64,000 bases of DNA from positions 23,687 through 87,686 of the forward strand of contig NZ_BSPC01000007.1 in the NCBI RefSeq assembly GCF_030160835.1. The letters run 5' to 3'. Origin of the DNA: Labrys miyagiensis. GTDB lineage: Bacteria; Pseudomonadota; Alphaproteobacteria; Rhizobiales; Labraceae. Made by a program: the position numbers and the translations under genes. Every line of letters starts with the position of its first letter. Positions within the stretch are counted from its first letter, which is position 1. Below, in pieces: positions 8,785 through 16,318 of this stretch. Under the pieces are notes generated by a model. It worked only from the letters and a program-made list of their open reading frames with translations. It was not told where the DNA came from and ran no database searches.

Positions 8785-9022
8785 GCGCAGCAGGGCCAGA
8801 AGGCCATGGAGGTAGTTTCGCACGGTCTTGAAAACGCTGGCCGGTCCTTTCCGCCGCGTGACTGCTGCTTCTCGGTATCCACGGCGTCGCGGGCTTTTGA
8901 CACGGCGCGACCGATAGGCCGGCATCCTGGGATGGGAGTGTACGGAACCATTCCCTCTCCACACAGTTGATCTGCCTGAGGCCGCAAGAAATAATACTGA
9001 GCCTCAAGAGATCGGAGATTCA

Positions 9023-9310
9023 GTGAACGCATTCTTTGGCCCCTGGCTCGACAATTACAATTCCATCTTGAAGTTAAATGTCGAGGCGCAACAGGTCATT
9101 AGTCTCAGAGTCATGAAACTGGCCCATGGCGGAAGGCGTTCCGAGATCGAATCTCAACGTATGATATCTGAAAAACTTGCGGCTCTGGCTGAAGCTCAGA
9201 TCGGTATGCTGACGGACATTGCGACCGGGCAAGGCCTTCTTGCGCCTGGCCGCGCTATCGCCGTGTTCCAACGCCAGGTCAGCGCAAACCGTCGACGCCT
9301 ATCGCGGTAA
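9023..9310 (+). CDS. Small helical protein of unknown function
   Basis: A 95-residue protein beginning with GTG (MNAFFGPWLDNYNSILKL). It is predicted helical, with a heptad-like EAQQVISLRVMKLA segment, a second helix AALAEAQIGMLTDIATGQ and a basic tail NRRRLSR. The size and amphipathic helices recall phasin-like granule proteins, but that is only a resemblance. It precedes the DUF892 gene by 88 bases on the same strand and could be co-transcribed. Confidence 0.6.
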   Translation: MNAFFGPWLDNYNSILKLNVEAQQVISLRVMKLAHGGRRSEIESQRMISEKLAALAEAQIGMLTDIATGQGLLAPGRAIAVFQRQVSANRRRLSR

Positions 9311-9398
9311 CCGCGATAGGCCGAGACCTCCCTACCTACCTGCAATTTCGATGCAATCAAGAACCCGTCCGGCTGTGCCGGACGAAAAGGAGACTGTC

Positions 9399-9890
9399 AT
9401 GTCTGATAAGAACCTCGATCGACTTCTCGTGCATACCCTCAAGGACGTGTATTTTGCCGAGAACGCCATTCTGAAGGCGCTTCCGAAGATGGCCAAGGCC
9501 GCCAAGGAGCGCGCGTTGCAGAAGGCCTTTCAAACCCATCTCAAGCAGACCGAGGGGCATGTCGCCCGTCTCGAATCCGTCTTCAAGCTCTTGAAGCTGA
9601 AGCCGGAAGGCGTGCCCTGCGAGGCGATCAAGGGCATTCTCAAGGAAGGCAACGAAGTCGGCGAAGAATTCGAGGGCGGTTCGGCGCTCGACGCTGGCTT
9701 GATTGCCGCCGCCCAGGCCGTGGAGCACTACGAAATTGCCCGCTATGGCGCCCTCAAGGCATGGGCCGGCGAGCTCGGCCTGAAGGAAGCCGCGAAGCTT
9801 TTTGAAGAAACCCTCAGCGAGGAAGAGGCCACCGACAAGCTTTTGACCGGTCTCTCCAAGATGTCGAACAAGATGGCTGCCGCCGCCTAA
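9399..9890 (+). CDS. Ferritin-like DUF892 (YciE/YciF) protein
   Basis: A 163-residue four-helix protein. It opens with DRLLVHTLKDVYFAENAILKALPKMAKAA (residues 6-34), the family hallmark with the first Glu ligand of a putative di-metal site, then QKAFQTHLKQTEGHVARLESVF, AQAVEHYEIARYGAL and SEEEATDKLL, giving the expected Glu/His pairs on each helix. DUF892 proteins are linked to general and oxidative stress. The ATG at 9399 follows AAGGAGACTG, a strong ribosome binding site, which decides against the longer frame from 9219. A good terminator follows. Confidence 0.92.
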   Translation: MSDKNLDRLLVHTLKDVYFAENAILKALPKMAKAAKERALQKAFQTHLKQTEGHVARLESVFKLLKLKPEGVPCEAIKGILKEGNEVGEEFEGGSALDAGLIAAAQAVEHYEIARYGALKAWAGELGLKEAAKLFEETLSEEEATDKLLTGLSKMSNKMAAAA

Positions 9891-9909
9891 GCGGTATTCT
9901 CAATGACGG

Positions 9910-9945
9910 GGCCTGTCCTGCGAATGACGTGGGACGGGCCTTTTT
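9910..9945 (+). terminator. Rho-independent terminator after DUF892 gene
   Basis: GGCCTGTCC and GGGACGGGCC form a strong stem with an intervening TGCGAATGACGT, followed directly by TTTTT at 9941-9945. It lies 20 bases after the stop codon at 9890. Confidence 0.85.
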
Positions 9946-10028
9946 CGTCTTGGCCGGAGGAAGGCTTCGCTTGATCATTTCCATGATCGGAGTTTCGACG
10001 CTTTCTCCTGCCACTCATCGACGCAGAC

Positions 10029-10320
10029 AGGTGGTCCATGGGCGCCAAATTAAGGCGCATGGGCGACCAATCCTTCCCCGACTGCGGCTGTCGGAATCGC
10101 GCATCGCAGTATCGACATGAAAGGGCGCGGGTCATCCTTCCCCGACTGCGGGGAAGGTGGCATTGCGAAGCAATGACGGAAAGGGGAGAGCGACGCGACA
10201 TGGCCGGTTTTTTTGGATAGGCAGCGCCACCCTACCCCTTCCGGCCCGGCTGCGCCGGTCCCAGCGCACACTCTGTGTGCGCGATATCCCCGAAGTCGGG
10301 GAAGGATTGGCCGCGCCCTC
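10029..10320. repeat. Palindromic repeat family PR3, degenerate double copy
   Basis: Contains CCTTCCCCGACTGCGGGGAAGG followed by GGTGG, the inner hairpin CATTGCGAAGCAATG (10161-10175) and GACGGAAAGGGG, and an inverted partner region with CCCCGAAGTCGGGGAAGGAT near 10287-10306. The same modules occur at 40131-40366, where the inverted pair is well preserved, and in part at 38234-38253. It fills most of the 569 bases between the DUF892 gene and the LysE gene; I see no gene there. Confidence 0.7.
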
Positions 10321-10459
10321 TCCGGCTCAGGTTAGCCCCTGCGGACACCTCGTCCGGCTCTTGCAGCGATCACGCAGCCCCCCATCGATGTTCCGCTGGT
10401 GGAACGCGCCCCGCTCGTGTTGAATGAGAAGCCCTGCTGCCGAGCGGAAGAATGGACCG

Positions 10460-11092
10460 ATGCCCCCTTTTGATGTGCTGCTTGCCTTCGTCGTCACCAC
10501 GGCGCTCTTCGCTCTCCTCCCTGGCCCGTCGATGCTCTATGCCGCGGCCCGGACGATGGCGGGCGGGCGCCAGGCGGGATTGATGGCGGCGCTGGGTCTT
10601 CACCTGGGCGCCTATGTCCATGTCGCTGCAGCGGCGGCGGGGCTTTCCGTGCTGTTCCATGCCATTCCGATTGCCTATGCCGCCGTCAAGCTCGCCGGTG
10701 CCCTCTATCTGATCTGGCTCGGCATCTCCCTTGTACGCTCCAGACCAGCGCAGGAGGGCGAGATCGCCGGAAACGGTGCAAGGTCGGCCCGCCAGGCCTT
10801 CGTGCAGAGCATCACCGTCGAGGTTCTCAACCCGAAGACGGCGCTGTTCTTCGTGGCCTTCCTTCCGCAATTCGTCGTGGGTGCCGCAACCCTGCCGATC
10901 TGGCTGCAATTGGCGATCCTCGGCACGGCGGCCAATGCGATCTTCAGCTTCGGCGACATCGTGGTGGTGTTTCTCGCCGCCTCCATCGTGAACCGGCTGA
11001 AGCGCTCCAGCGGGGTGCAGGCCCTCATGCGCCGGACAGGCGGAACGCTCCTGATCGGCCTGGGTGCGCACCTCGCCTTGCAGAGAGGCTGA
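10460..11092 (+). CDS. LysE-family translocator (amino acid exporter type)
   Basis: A 210-residue inner-membrane protein with about six hydrophobic segments. The family signature is LLPGPSMLYAAARTMAGGRQAGLMAALG near residues 14-42, followed by the second conserved VLNPKTALFFVAFLPQFV segment. RhtB/LysE proteins export amino acids or homoserine-lactone-like compounds; the substrate is unknown. The ATG at 10460 (MPPFDVLLA) was preferred to 10424 because the family begins about ten residues before the first membrane segment. A second LysE-type gene lies at 31477. Confidence 0.88.
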   Translation: MPPFDVLLAFVVTTALFALLPGPSMLYAAARTMAGGRQAGLMAALGLHLGAYVHVAAAAAGLSVLFHAIPIAYAAVKLAGALYLIWLGISLVRSRPAQEGEIAGNGARSARQAFVQSITVEVLNPKTALFFVAFLPQFVVGAATLPIWLQLAILGTAANAIFSFGDIVVVFLAASIVNRLKRSSGVQALMRRTGGTLLIGLGAHLALQRG

Positions 11093-11383
11093 CGGCCGCC
11101 TCGGGCGGTGGAAAGGGCAAGTACACGCCTTCCTGAGATCGCCGCTTTACCAAAGGTCGCGCCGGGTCTTTTACACGGTCGCGGGGTGGTTGTGGCCGAT
11201 TGACAAATCGAGGCGCCAGCGACATCTTTCATTGTGGCGTGACCTACGCCCAACCTCCCAAGACCCTCCCCAGCACGGTCTTCAACGGAGGCAAAGGGAC
11301 TTCAGTCTCAGGTCGCTGTCCGGGTCCGATCGCTTCGGGCGTGGTTGCTGGGGAACTTGCGTCCGGGCGTGAAAGGCCTGACC

Positions 11384-12376
11384 ATGACGCAAAACGGAAA
11401 CCTCAAGCGCCGTGTACGCGCTCGCGCCGCCAAGACGGGCGAGTCCTACACCGCGGCTCTCAGACATGTTCGCGAGTCCCCGCCCGAGCATCCCGATGCC
11501 AGGTCGGTGCGGCTGGCCGTCACGCAAACCTCGCTGTTCAACGACCCCCGCGACATTGCGGGGCTTCGGGCCAGCGGAATGGAAATGCGCCGCCTGATGC
11601 GCGAGGCCCATGAAGCCGGGGCGCGCCTCATCCATTTCCCCGAGGGCGCAACCTGCTCCCCCAACAAGCGCATCATGTCCGAAACCGGCCCCGAGGACGT
11701 CGGCCTGTCCGACTGGTCCCGGTTCGAATGGGCCATCCTGCGCGAGGAACTGGACGCCACCAGCAGGCTGGCGCGGGATCTCGGGCTCTGGACGGTGTTC
11801 GGCTCGGTGCATCAGCTCACCCCGCCGCACCGGCCCCATAACAGCCTCTATGTCGTCTCCGATCGCGGGACCCTGGCGACGCGCTATGACGAGCGCATGC
11901 TGTCGAACACCAAGATTTCGTTCATGTACGCGCCGGGACGGATTCCGATCACCTTCGAGGTCGACGGTGTCCGCTTCGGTTGCGCGCTCGGCATGGAGGC
12001 GCACTACCCGGAAATCTTCACCGAATATGAAGAGCTGGGCGTCGATTGCGTGTTGTTCTCCACCACGGGCGGGTCGCCTTTCCCGGTGCCGGCCTTCCCG
12101 GCGGAGGTGCTGGGACACGCGGCCAGCAATTCCTACTGGGTGAGCTTCTCCGCCCACGCCCGGCAAAGCGTGACGGCGCCTTCGGGCATAGCCTCCCCCG
12201 ACGGCCAATGGGCCGCCCAATGCTCGAGGGACGGCACGCCGTCTCTGGCAGTCGCGGACATCAGGACGGATCCGCACCATCCGGCGCGGCCGTGGCGGCG
12301 CCTGGCGCGCTCCGATCTTTACATGCCGCATCAGGTCAGCAGCGATCCGAGAAGCGACAGCCGCAAGGCCTTCTGA
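11384..12376 (+). CDS. Nitrilase-fold (carbon-nitrogen hydrolase-like) protein missing two catalytic residues
   Basis: A 330-residue protein. Residues 8-30 (KRRVRARAAKTGESYTAAL...) form a basic segment I have seen at the N termini of unrelated bacterial proteins. Residues about 41-300 follow the nitrilase superfamily fold. The catalytic Glu is present (HFPEG, Glu87), but the Lys position in YDERML reads Glu170 and the nucleophile position, seven residues before the PE of GMEAHYPE, reads Gly203; the only nearby Cys is three residues earlier (Cys200). If the alignment is right it cannot use the Glu-Lys-Cys mechanism and may be a non-catalytic member or bind a ligand. ATG 11384 was chosen over 11345. 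Monocistronic by position. Confidence 0.75.
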   Translation: MTQNGNLKRRVRARAAKTGESYTAALRHVRESPPEHPDARSVRLAVTQTSLFNDPRDIAGLRASGMEMRRLMREAHEAGARLIHFPEGATCSPNKRIMSETGPEDVGLSDWSRFEWAILREELDATSRLARDLGLWTVFGSVHQLTPPHRPHNSLYVVSDRGTLATRYDERMLSNTKISFMYAPGRIPITFEVDGVRFGCALGMEAHYPEIFTEYEELGVDCVLFSTTGGSPFPVPAFPAEVLGHAASNSYWVSFSAHARQSVTAPSGIASPDGQWAAQCSRDGTPSLAVADIRTDPHHPARPWRRLARSDLYMPHQVSSDPRSDSRKAF

Positions 12377-12387
12377 GGAAGCAGAAG

Positions 12388-12416
12388 CGTCAGCGAGGCC
12401 GATTTGCCCGCTGACG
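12388..12416 (+). terminator. Hairpin just after the nitrilase-like gene
   Basis: CGTCAGCG (12388-12395) pairs exactly with CGCTGACG (12409-12416) twelve bases after the stop codon. Only GCTTGTCT follows, without a T-run, so it is a weak terminator candidate. Confidence 0.35.
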
Positions 12417-12605
12417 GCTTGTCTCGCGAGGCGTGCCCCGTCAGACTGGCTGCCCATGCCCCAGGCGGGGGATCACGGGCCGCCATGGGGTTGGAGATCG
12501 ACCCAGAGCTGGTATGCAGCAAGTGCAGCATCCGATTTCCGCTCCGCCACCCCCTCCACAACTCCGGGAGCAGCCTGAAAAAATAGACGCAAGTCATTCG
12601 GCAAA

Positions 12606-12685
12606 GCGAGATGAGAGGATAGAGGATAGAATGCGCCGTCGAAGTCCCCTCGCCCTTTTCCAAACCGAGTCATCTCGCCCCACCG
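12606..12685. repeat. Palindromic repeat family PR2, short degenerate copy
   Basis: Begins GCGAGATGAGAGG and ends TCATCTCGCCCCACCG, the outer arms of the PR2 family, with an internal AGTCCCCTCGCCC. The central CCCCG/CGGGG hairpin of other copies has decayed. It lies in the 388-base space between convergent genes ending at 12376 and 12765; nothing else is evident there. Confidence 0.7.
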
Positions 12686-12764
12686 TCGAGCGCAATGCGC
12701 TTAATGTCGAAATGCGTGAATCCGGCAGCCACTGTGGAGAAGGACTCCGCGCGCCTCTCCAAGC

Positions 12765-13670
12765 TCATGCCAGCGCCTGCCCCCTGCCCGCCGCGGATAC
12801 CAGCCACTGCCGTACGTCGTTCACGCTCGCCGCATGGCGGGGCTTGCGGGGCGAGACCAGGTAGAAGTCCGAGCCGCCGCGCAACTCCCTCCCGAACAGA
12901 GGCACCAGCCGGCCGGCCGCGAGGTCGCCCTCGATGAAGAGGCGGCTCGCGAGCGCCAGGCCCTGGCCGGCGATGGCGGCCTCGATGGCGAGCGAGGTCT
13001 GGTTGAAGCGGATGTTCTTGGCCGCCGCCGGCGGACCCATGCGAAAGGCCTGCTCCAGGAAGGGCGGCCAGAGATCATGGGCATCGTGCAGGAGGGGATA
13101 GCGCCCGAGATTGGCGCCTTCCTCCGGCCGGCCGAGCTTCTCGATCAGCAGCGGGCTGGCGACGGCGACGAGGACGTGCTCGAAGAGAAGCTCCGCATGC
13201 AGCCCCGGCCCGAAAGGCGGGCGGCCATGGCGAACGGCGAGATCGACGCCGTCGGTCTGGAAATTGGCGATACGGTCATTGGCGACGATCCTGAGGTCGA
13301 TATCGGGATGGGCGGCCGTGAAGTCGGGCAGGCGCGGGATCAGCCATCGGGAGGCGAAGGTCGGCGTCACGCTGATGGTGAGGTGCTGCGGCTCCGGCCG
13401 CAACGTCCCGGTCGCTTCCGCGATGAGCTCGAAGGCGCGGCGGATATGGGCGACATAGCTGCGCCCCGCCTCGGTCAGGGCCAAGGTGCGCGGCAGCCGC
13501 TCAAACAGCTTCACGCCGAGCTCGGCCTCCAGGCCCCGGACCTGCTGGGCGACGGCGCCCTGGGTGACACCGAGTTCCTCCGCCGCGACGCGAAAGTTGA
13601 GCTGGCGCGCGGCGACCTCGAACACGCGCAGCCCGTTGAGGGAAGGAAGGCGGCGGACACTCTCTGGCAT
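12765..13670 (-). CDS. LysR-family regulator (GcvA-like)
   Basis: A 301-residue LysR-type regulator. The N-terminal helix-turn-helix has the GcvA pattern: LPSLNGLRVFEVAARQLNF, AAEELGVTQGAVAQQVRGLEAELGVKLFER, LALTEAG. The effector domain contains ISVTPTFASRWLIPRLPDF and VDLAVRHGRPPFGPGL, typical of the GcvA branch that includes AmpR. It is divergent from the atypical SDR at 13798, the probable target. A class C beta-lactamase exists in this window at 50962 but is 37 kb away, so AmpR function should not be assumed. Confidence 0.9.
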   Translation of the reverse strand: MPESVRRLPSLNGLRVFEVAARQLNFRVAAEELGVTQGAVAQQVRGLEAELGVKLFERLPRTLALTEAGRSYVAHIRRAFELIAEATGTLRPEPQHLTISVTPTFASRWLIPRLPDFTAAHPDIDLRIVANDRIANFQTDGVDLAVRHGRPPFGPGLHAELLFEHVLVAVASPLLIEKLGRPEEGANLGRYPLLHDAHDLWPPFLEQAFRMGPPAAAKNIRFNQTSLAIEAAIAGQGLALASRLFIEGDLAAGRLVPLFGRELRGGSDFYLVSPRKPRHAASVNDVRQWLVSAAGRGQALA

Positions 13671-13797
13671 CGATAGATTTTCTACTGGATGATGCGCCGG
13701 GAACTGGTTCGCGATTGCAGCACCGGGATGCTATAGCTAGATCATATTCATGCAGCAGCGGCAAGTTTCTTCACCCACAGCGAATCCCGAGGCAGAC

Positions 13798-14502
13798 ATG
13801 GCAGTAGAAAAAGTAGCATTGGTCACGGCGGGCGGCAGCGGCATGGGAGCGGCTGCGGCGCGCAAGCTCGCGGAGACGGGCTTCAAGGTCGGCATCCTCT
13901 CCTCCTCAGGCAAGGGCGAGGCGCTGGCCGGCGAGCTCGGCGGTGTCGGTGTGACCGGATCGAACCAGTCGAACGAGGATCTCGGCCGGCTGGTGGACCT
14001 TGCCGTCGCGCGCTGGGGCCGCATCGACGTGCTGGTCAACAGCGCCGGCCATGGCCCGCGCGCGCCAATCCTCGAGATCTCCGACGAGGACTGGCATCGC
14101 GGTCTCGACACCTATCTCCTCAACGTCATCAGGCCCACCCGGCTGGTGACGCCGGTGATGCAGAAGCAGAAGGCCGGCGTCATCATCAACATCTCCACCG
14201 CCTGGATCTTCGAGCCGAGCGCAATGTTCCCGACCTCGGCGGTGTTCCGGGCGGGCCTCGCCTCCTTCACCAAGATCTTCGCCGACACCTATGCGGGCGA
14301 GAATATCCGCATGAACAATGTGCTGCCCGGCTGGATCGACAGCCTGCCCGCCACGGAGGAGCGCCGCCAGGGCGTGCCGCTCCAGCGCTACGGCACCAGC
14401 GAGGAGATCGCCGCCACCATCGCCTTCCTGGCCTCGGACGGGGCAGCCTACATCACGGGGCAGAACATCCGGGTGGATGGCGGGCTCACGCGTGCGGTGT
14501 GA
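13798..14502 (+). CDS. SDR-family protein lacking the catalytic Tyr and Lys
   Basis: A 234-residue Rossmann-fold SDR. The coenzyme loop reads TAGGSGMG (residues 10-17), the NNAG position reads NSAG (81-84), and the C-terminal ITGQNIRVDGG is typical of FabG-like members. Ser133 is kept in NIST, but where YxxxK is expected the sequence reads SAVFR: Ser147 replaces Tyr and Arg151 replaces Lys. The protein is otherwise full length and ungapped, so it is unlikely to be a decayed gene. It may bind NAD(P) without standard reductase chemistry. ATG 13798 follows CCCGAGGCAG. Divergent LysR lies upstream. Confidence 0.85.
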   Translation: MAVEKVALVTAGGSGMGAAAARKLAETGFKVGILSSSGKGEALAGELGGVGVTGSNQSNEDLGRLVDLAVARWGRIDVLVNSAGHGPRAPILEISDEDWHRGLDTYLLNVIRPTRLVTPVMQKQKAGVIINISTAWIFEPSAMFPTSAVFRAGLASFTKIFADTYAGENIRMNNVLPGWIDSLPATEERRQGVPLQRYGTSEEIAATIAFLASDGAAYITGQNIRVDGGLTRAV

Positions 14503-14526
14503 GGGGACGGTGGTTGGGTTAAGCTT

Positions 14527-14808
14527 GGTTGGGCGAGATGAGGCGGTTGAAGACGTGGCGCAACGGTTGCGCCCCCTCGCCCCGTTCTTACGGGGAGAGG
14601 ATAAAGGTGAGGGGCAGCGGGACCTCTGAAAGCTTGGTCTATTGCTCGAAAAGCAGGGAAACTGAGCTGCTTGAATCGCGCGCCCGCTGATCGCAACCTT
14701 CCTGCCAAAGTTCGCGCTGCCCCTCACCTCTATCCTCTCCCCGTAAGGACGGGGCGAGGGGACTTCGAGGGCGCGCCTATTCCTCACACGTCCCATCTCG
14801 CCCAGCCG
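14527..14808. repeat. Palindromic repeat family PR2, double copy
   Basis: Outer arms GGTTGGGCGAGATGAGG at 14527 and CATCTCGCCCAGCC near 14795-14808 are inverted. Inside are two inverted copies of the core, CCTCGCCCCGTTCTTACGGG (left) and CCCCGTAAGGACGGGGCGAG (right), each next to GTGAGGGGCAGC or its complement. The copy at 35181-35470 has the same double layout. It fills the 398-base gap before 14901; no gene is seen. Confidence 0.85.
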
Positions 14809-14900
14809 CCCTCGCCCCACCGTTTTATCGCGCCTCCCCTCACGCATTAGCTTCCGCTTCATCGTTCTTCGTGCAAGATTCGTTACAGGGCCGGGCTAGA

Positions 14901-15989
14901 ATGAAGGCGTCGCCGATTCGTGCGGTGGCCCTCGTGAGTCAGTTCCCGCTGCTGGCGCCGCGGGCGTTGACGGGACGCTTCGACAGGAGAACCGGTCCGG
15001 TGCGGCTAAGATCTGCCCTTCTCAACATCGCCACTGTCCTCGGCCTTGCCACCCTTGCGCTGTCGGCCACGCCGCCAGCGCAGGCGGCGGCGCAATCGTC
15101 GAGCATTCCGGGCTGGCTGGCCGCCCATGTCGGCGAAGGCCCGGGCCAGATCGCCCAGCCGGTGCTGCTGCGGGCGCGCTCGCTCTACATGCAGAAGCTG
15201 AGTTCCGGGGCGGTGCGGAATGCCTGCTACTTCGCCATGGACGCCACCCGTCCCAACGATCCCGGCGCGGGGCGCTTCTACATCATCTGCGAATCCGCTC
15301 ACGCGTTCCGCGCGATTGCGGCGGGCCATGGCAGTGGGCGCAGCCTGCCGGGCGCCGCGAATTTCGCCAATGGCAGGGCGTGCGCCAAGAATTTCGGCAA
15401 TGCCCTGGATTCGGACCTGACGGCCGGCGGCCCCTATGTGACGGGCGAGACCAAGACCTCCTTCAAGGGCTATTACCGCACCTCGGGCAAGCAGGACGCC
15501 ATCTTTATGCGAACCTTCCTGCAGTTCGACGGCGAGGGCGAGACCGCCAATGCCCGCCAGCGCGCCATCGGCGGCCATGAGGCCGCGGCGCTGAAAGGCG
15601 TGTGCCTGCGCAAGGAACCGGGCAGCCCCTATGCCGACAGCAACGGCTATGTGCCGTTCGGCAACCTCGTCGATTACACCGGCGGGCGCAGCGACGGTTG
15701 CACCAGCTGGTCGCCCGGCAATATCCAGCAGATCCTCGCGATGGTGAAGGGCAATCCGACGACGCTGTATATCTATCCCGGCGCCGCCGATGTCGACGCG
15801 GTGGCGCGGGCCGTGGCCTCGGGCCAGTCGCCGGCGCGCGCCGGCCTCTACTGGAACGCCTCGTGCCTGAGGGCCATCGGCGCGCCGCATTTCTGGCCAA
15901 GGCAGACGCTGGAGCCGCTCATCGCCCAATACAAGGCGGCCCATCCGCCGGGACCACAACGGCCGACGCCGATCTGCGCGGGGCAGTGA
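14901..15989 (+). CDS. Secreted L,D-transpeptidase-like protein (YkuD_2 type)
   Basis: A 362-residue exported protein. A signal peptide covers the run SALLNIATVLGLATLALSATPPAQA, though it sits about 35 residues into the frame; a GTG at 15000 (VRLRSALLN) would give a conventional leader and may be the true start. The body contains the motif GRSDGCTSWSP, matching the GRSxGC active-site region of murein L,D-transpeptidase-like YkuD_2 proteins, where Cys is the nucleophile. The usual His of SHGC is replaced by Asp here. Several further Cys residues suggest disulfides. Expected location is the periplasm, acting on peptidoglycan, though activity is unproven. Confidence 0.7.
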   Translation: MKASPIRAVALVSQFPLLAPRALTGRFDRRTGPVRLRSALLNIATVLGLATLALSATPPAQAAAQSSSIPGWLAAHVGEGPGQIAQPVLLRARSLYMQKLSSGAVRNACYFAMDATRPNDPGAGRFYIICESAHAFRAIAAGHGSGRSLPGAANFANGRACAKNFGNALDSDLTAGGPYVTGETKTSFKGYYRTSGKQDAIFMRTFLQFDGEGETANARQRAIGGHEAAALKGVCLRKEPGSPYADSNGYVPFGNLVDYTGGRSDGCTSWSPGNIQQILAMVKGNPTTLYIYPGAADVDAVARAVASGQSPARAGLYWNASCLRAIGAPHFWPRQTLEPLIAQYKAAHPPGPQRPTPICAGQ

Positions 15990-16318
15990 GGGCTGCCGCC
16001 CCTGAAGGCGGCGTCAAGGCCTGAGCCCGCTCATACACCATCGGCCGCGCCAATCCTGCGACGAGCAGGAGCCTGGCGCGAGGCTCGATCCCAGCAATCA
16101 AGTAAACCCTTCCCGTAATCGCCTTCCTGCGGCGAGATTCGGCCGATACATCCGCCTTCCTGCACTGGCACGCGACAGATCTATATCTCGCACGTCCAAT
16201 AATCCCCGCATCGCGATACGACGATGCCAGTAATCCAGGGCAAAAAGCGCTGGCTTGAGCGGGGCTTTGCCGACACTATTGCTCGCGAGCAAACCACGCG
16301 ACCGGGGGGCGGGAAGCG
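15990..16318. other. 329-base intergenic region before the vWA-TIR-peptidase gene
   Basis: No gene is visible on either strand. The 3' part has a run of mixed-composition sequence (CTATATCTCGCACG, AATAATCCCCGC) unlike the coding regions and ends in the 14-bp palindrome at 16279-16292 and a purine-rich GGGGGGCGGGAAGCG before the ATG at 16319, which can serve as a ribosome binding site. Confidence 0.6.
16279..16292. promoter_or_regulatory. Perfect 14-bp palindrome upstream of the vWA-TIR-peptidase gene
   Basis: TTGCTCGCGAGCAA is fully self-complementary and ends 26 bases before the start codon at 16319. Position and symmetry suit an operator for a dimeric repressor. No regulator gene is adjacent. 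A TTGAGC at 16255 could be a -35 element, but no convincing -10 was found. Confidence 0.5.

Noticed and set aside
10029-10320. Possible CRISPR array or tandem repeat
   Set aside because: Repeats here are inverted and irregular, not equally spaced direct repeats, and no cas genes are present.
11282-12457. 391-codon minus-strand frame opposite the nitrilase-like gene
   Set aside because: Shadow frame; the plus-strand frame shows the nitrilase fold.
12765-13670. LysR regulator as AmpR for the beta-lactamase
   Set aside because: It is 37 kb from the beta-lactamase and directly beside a divergent SDR gene, which is the simpler target.
13733-13748. TAGCTAG-ATCAT near the SDR at 13798 compared with TAGCTAGGTCAT near 24927
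   Set aside because: Short match, opposite orientation relative to the SDR genes, easily due to chance.
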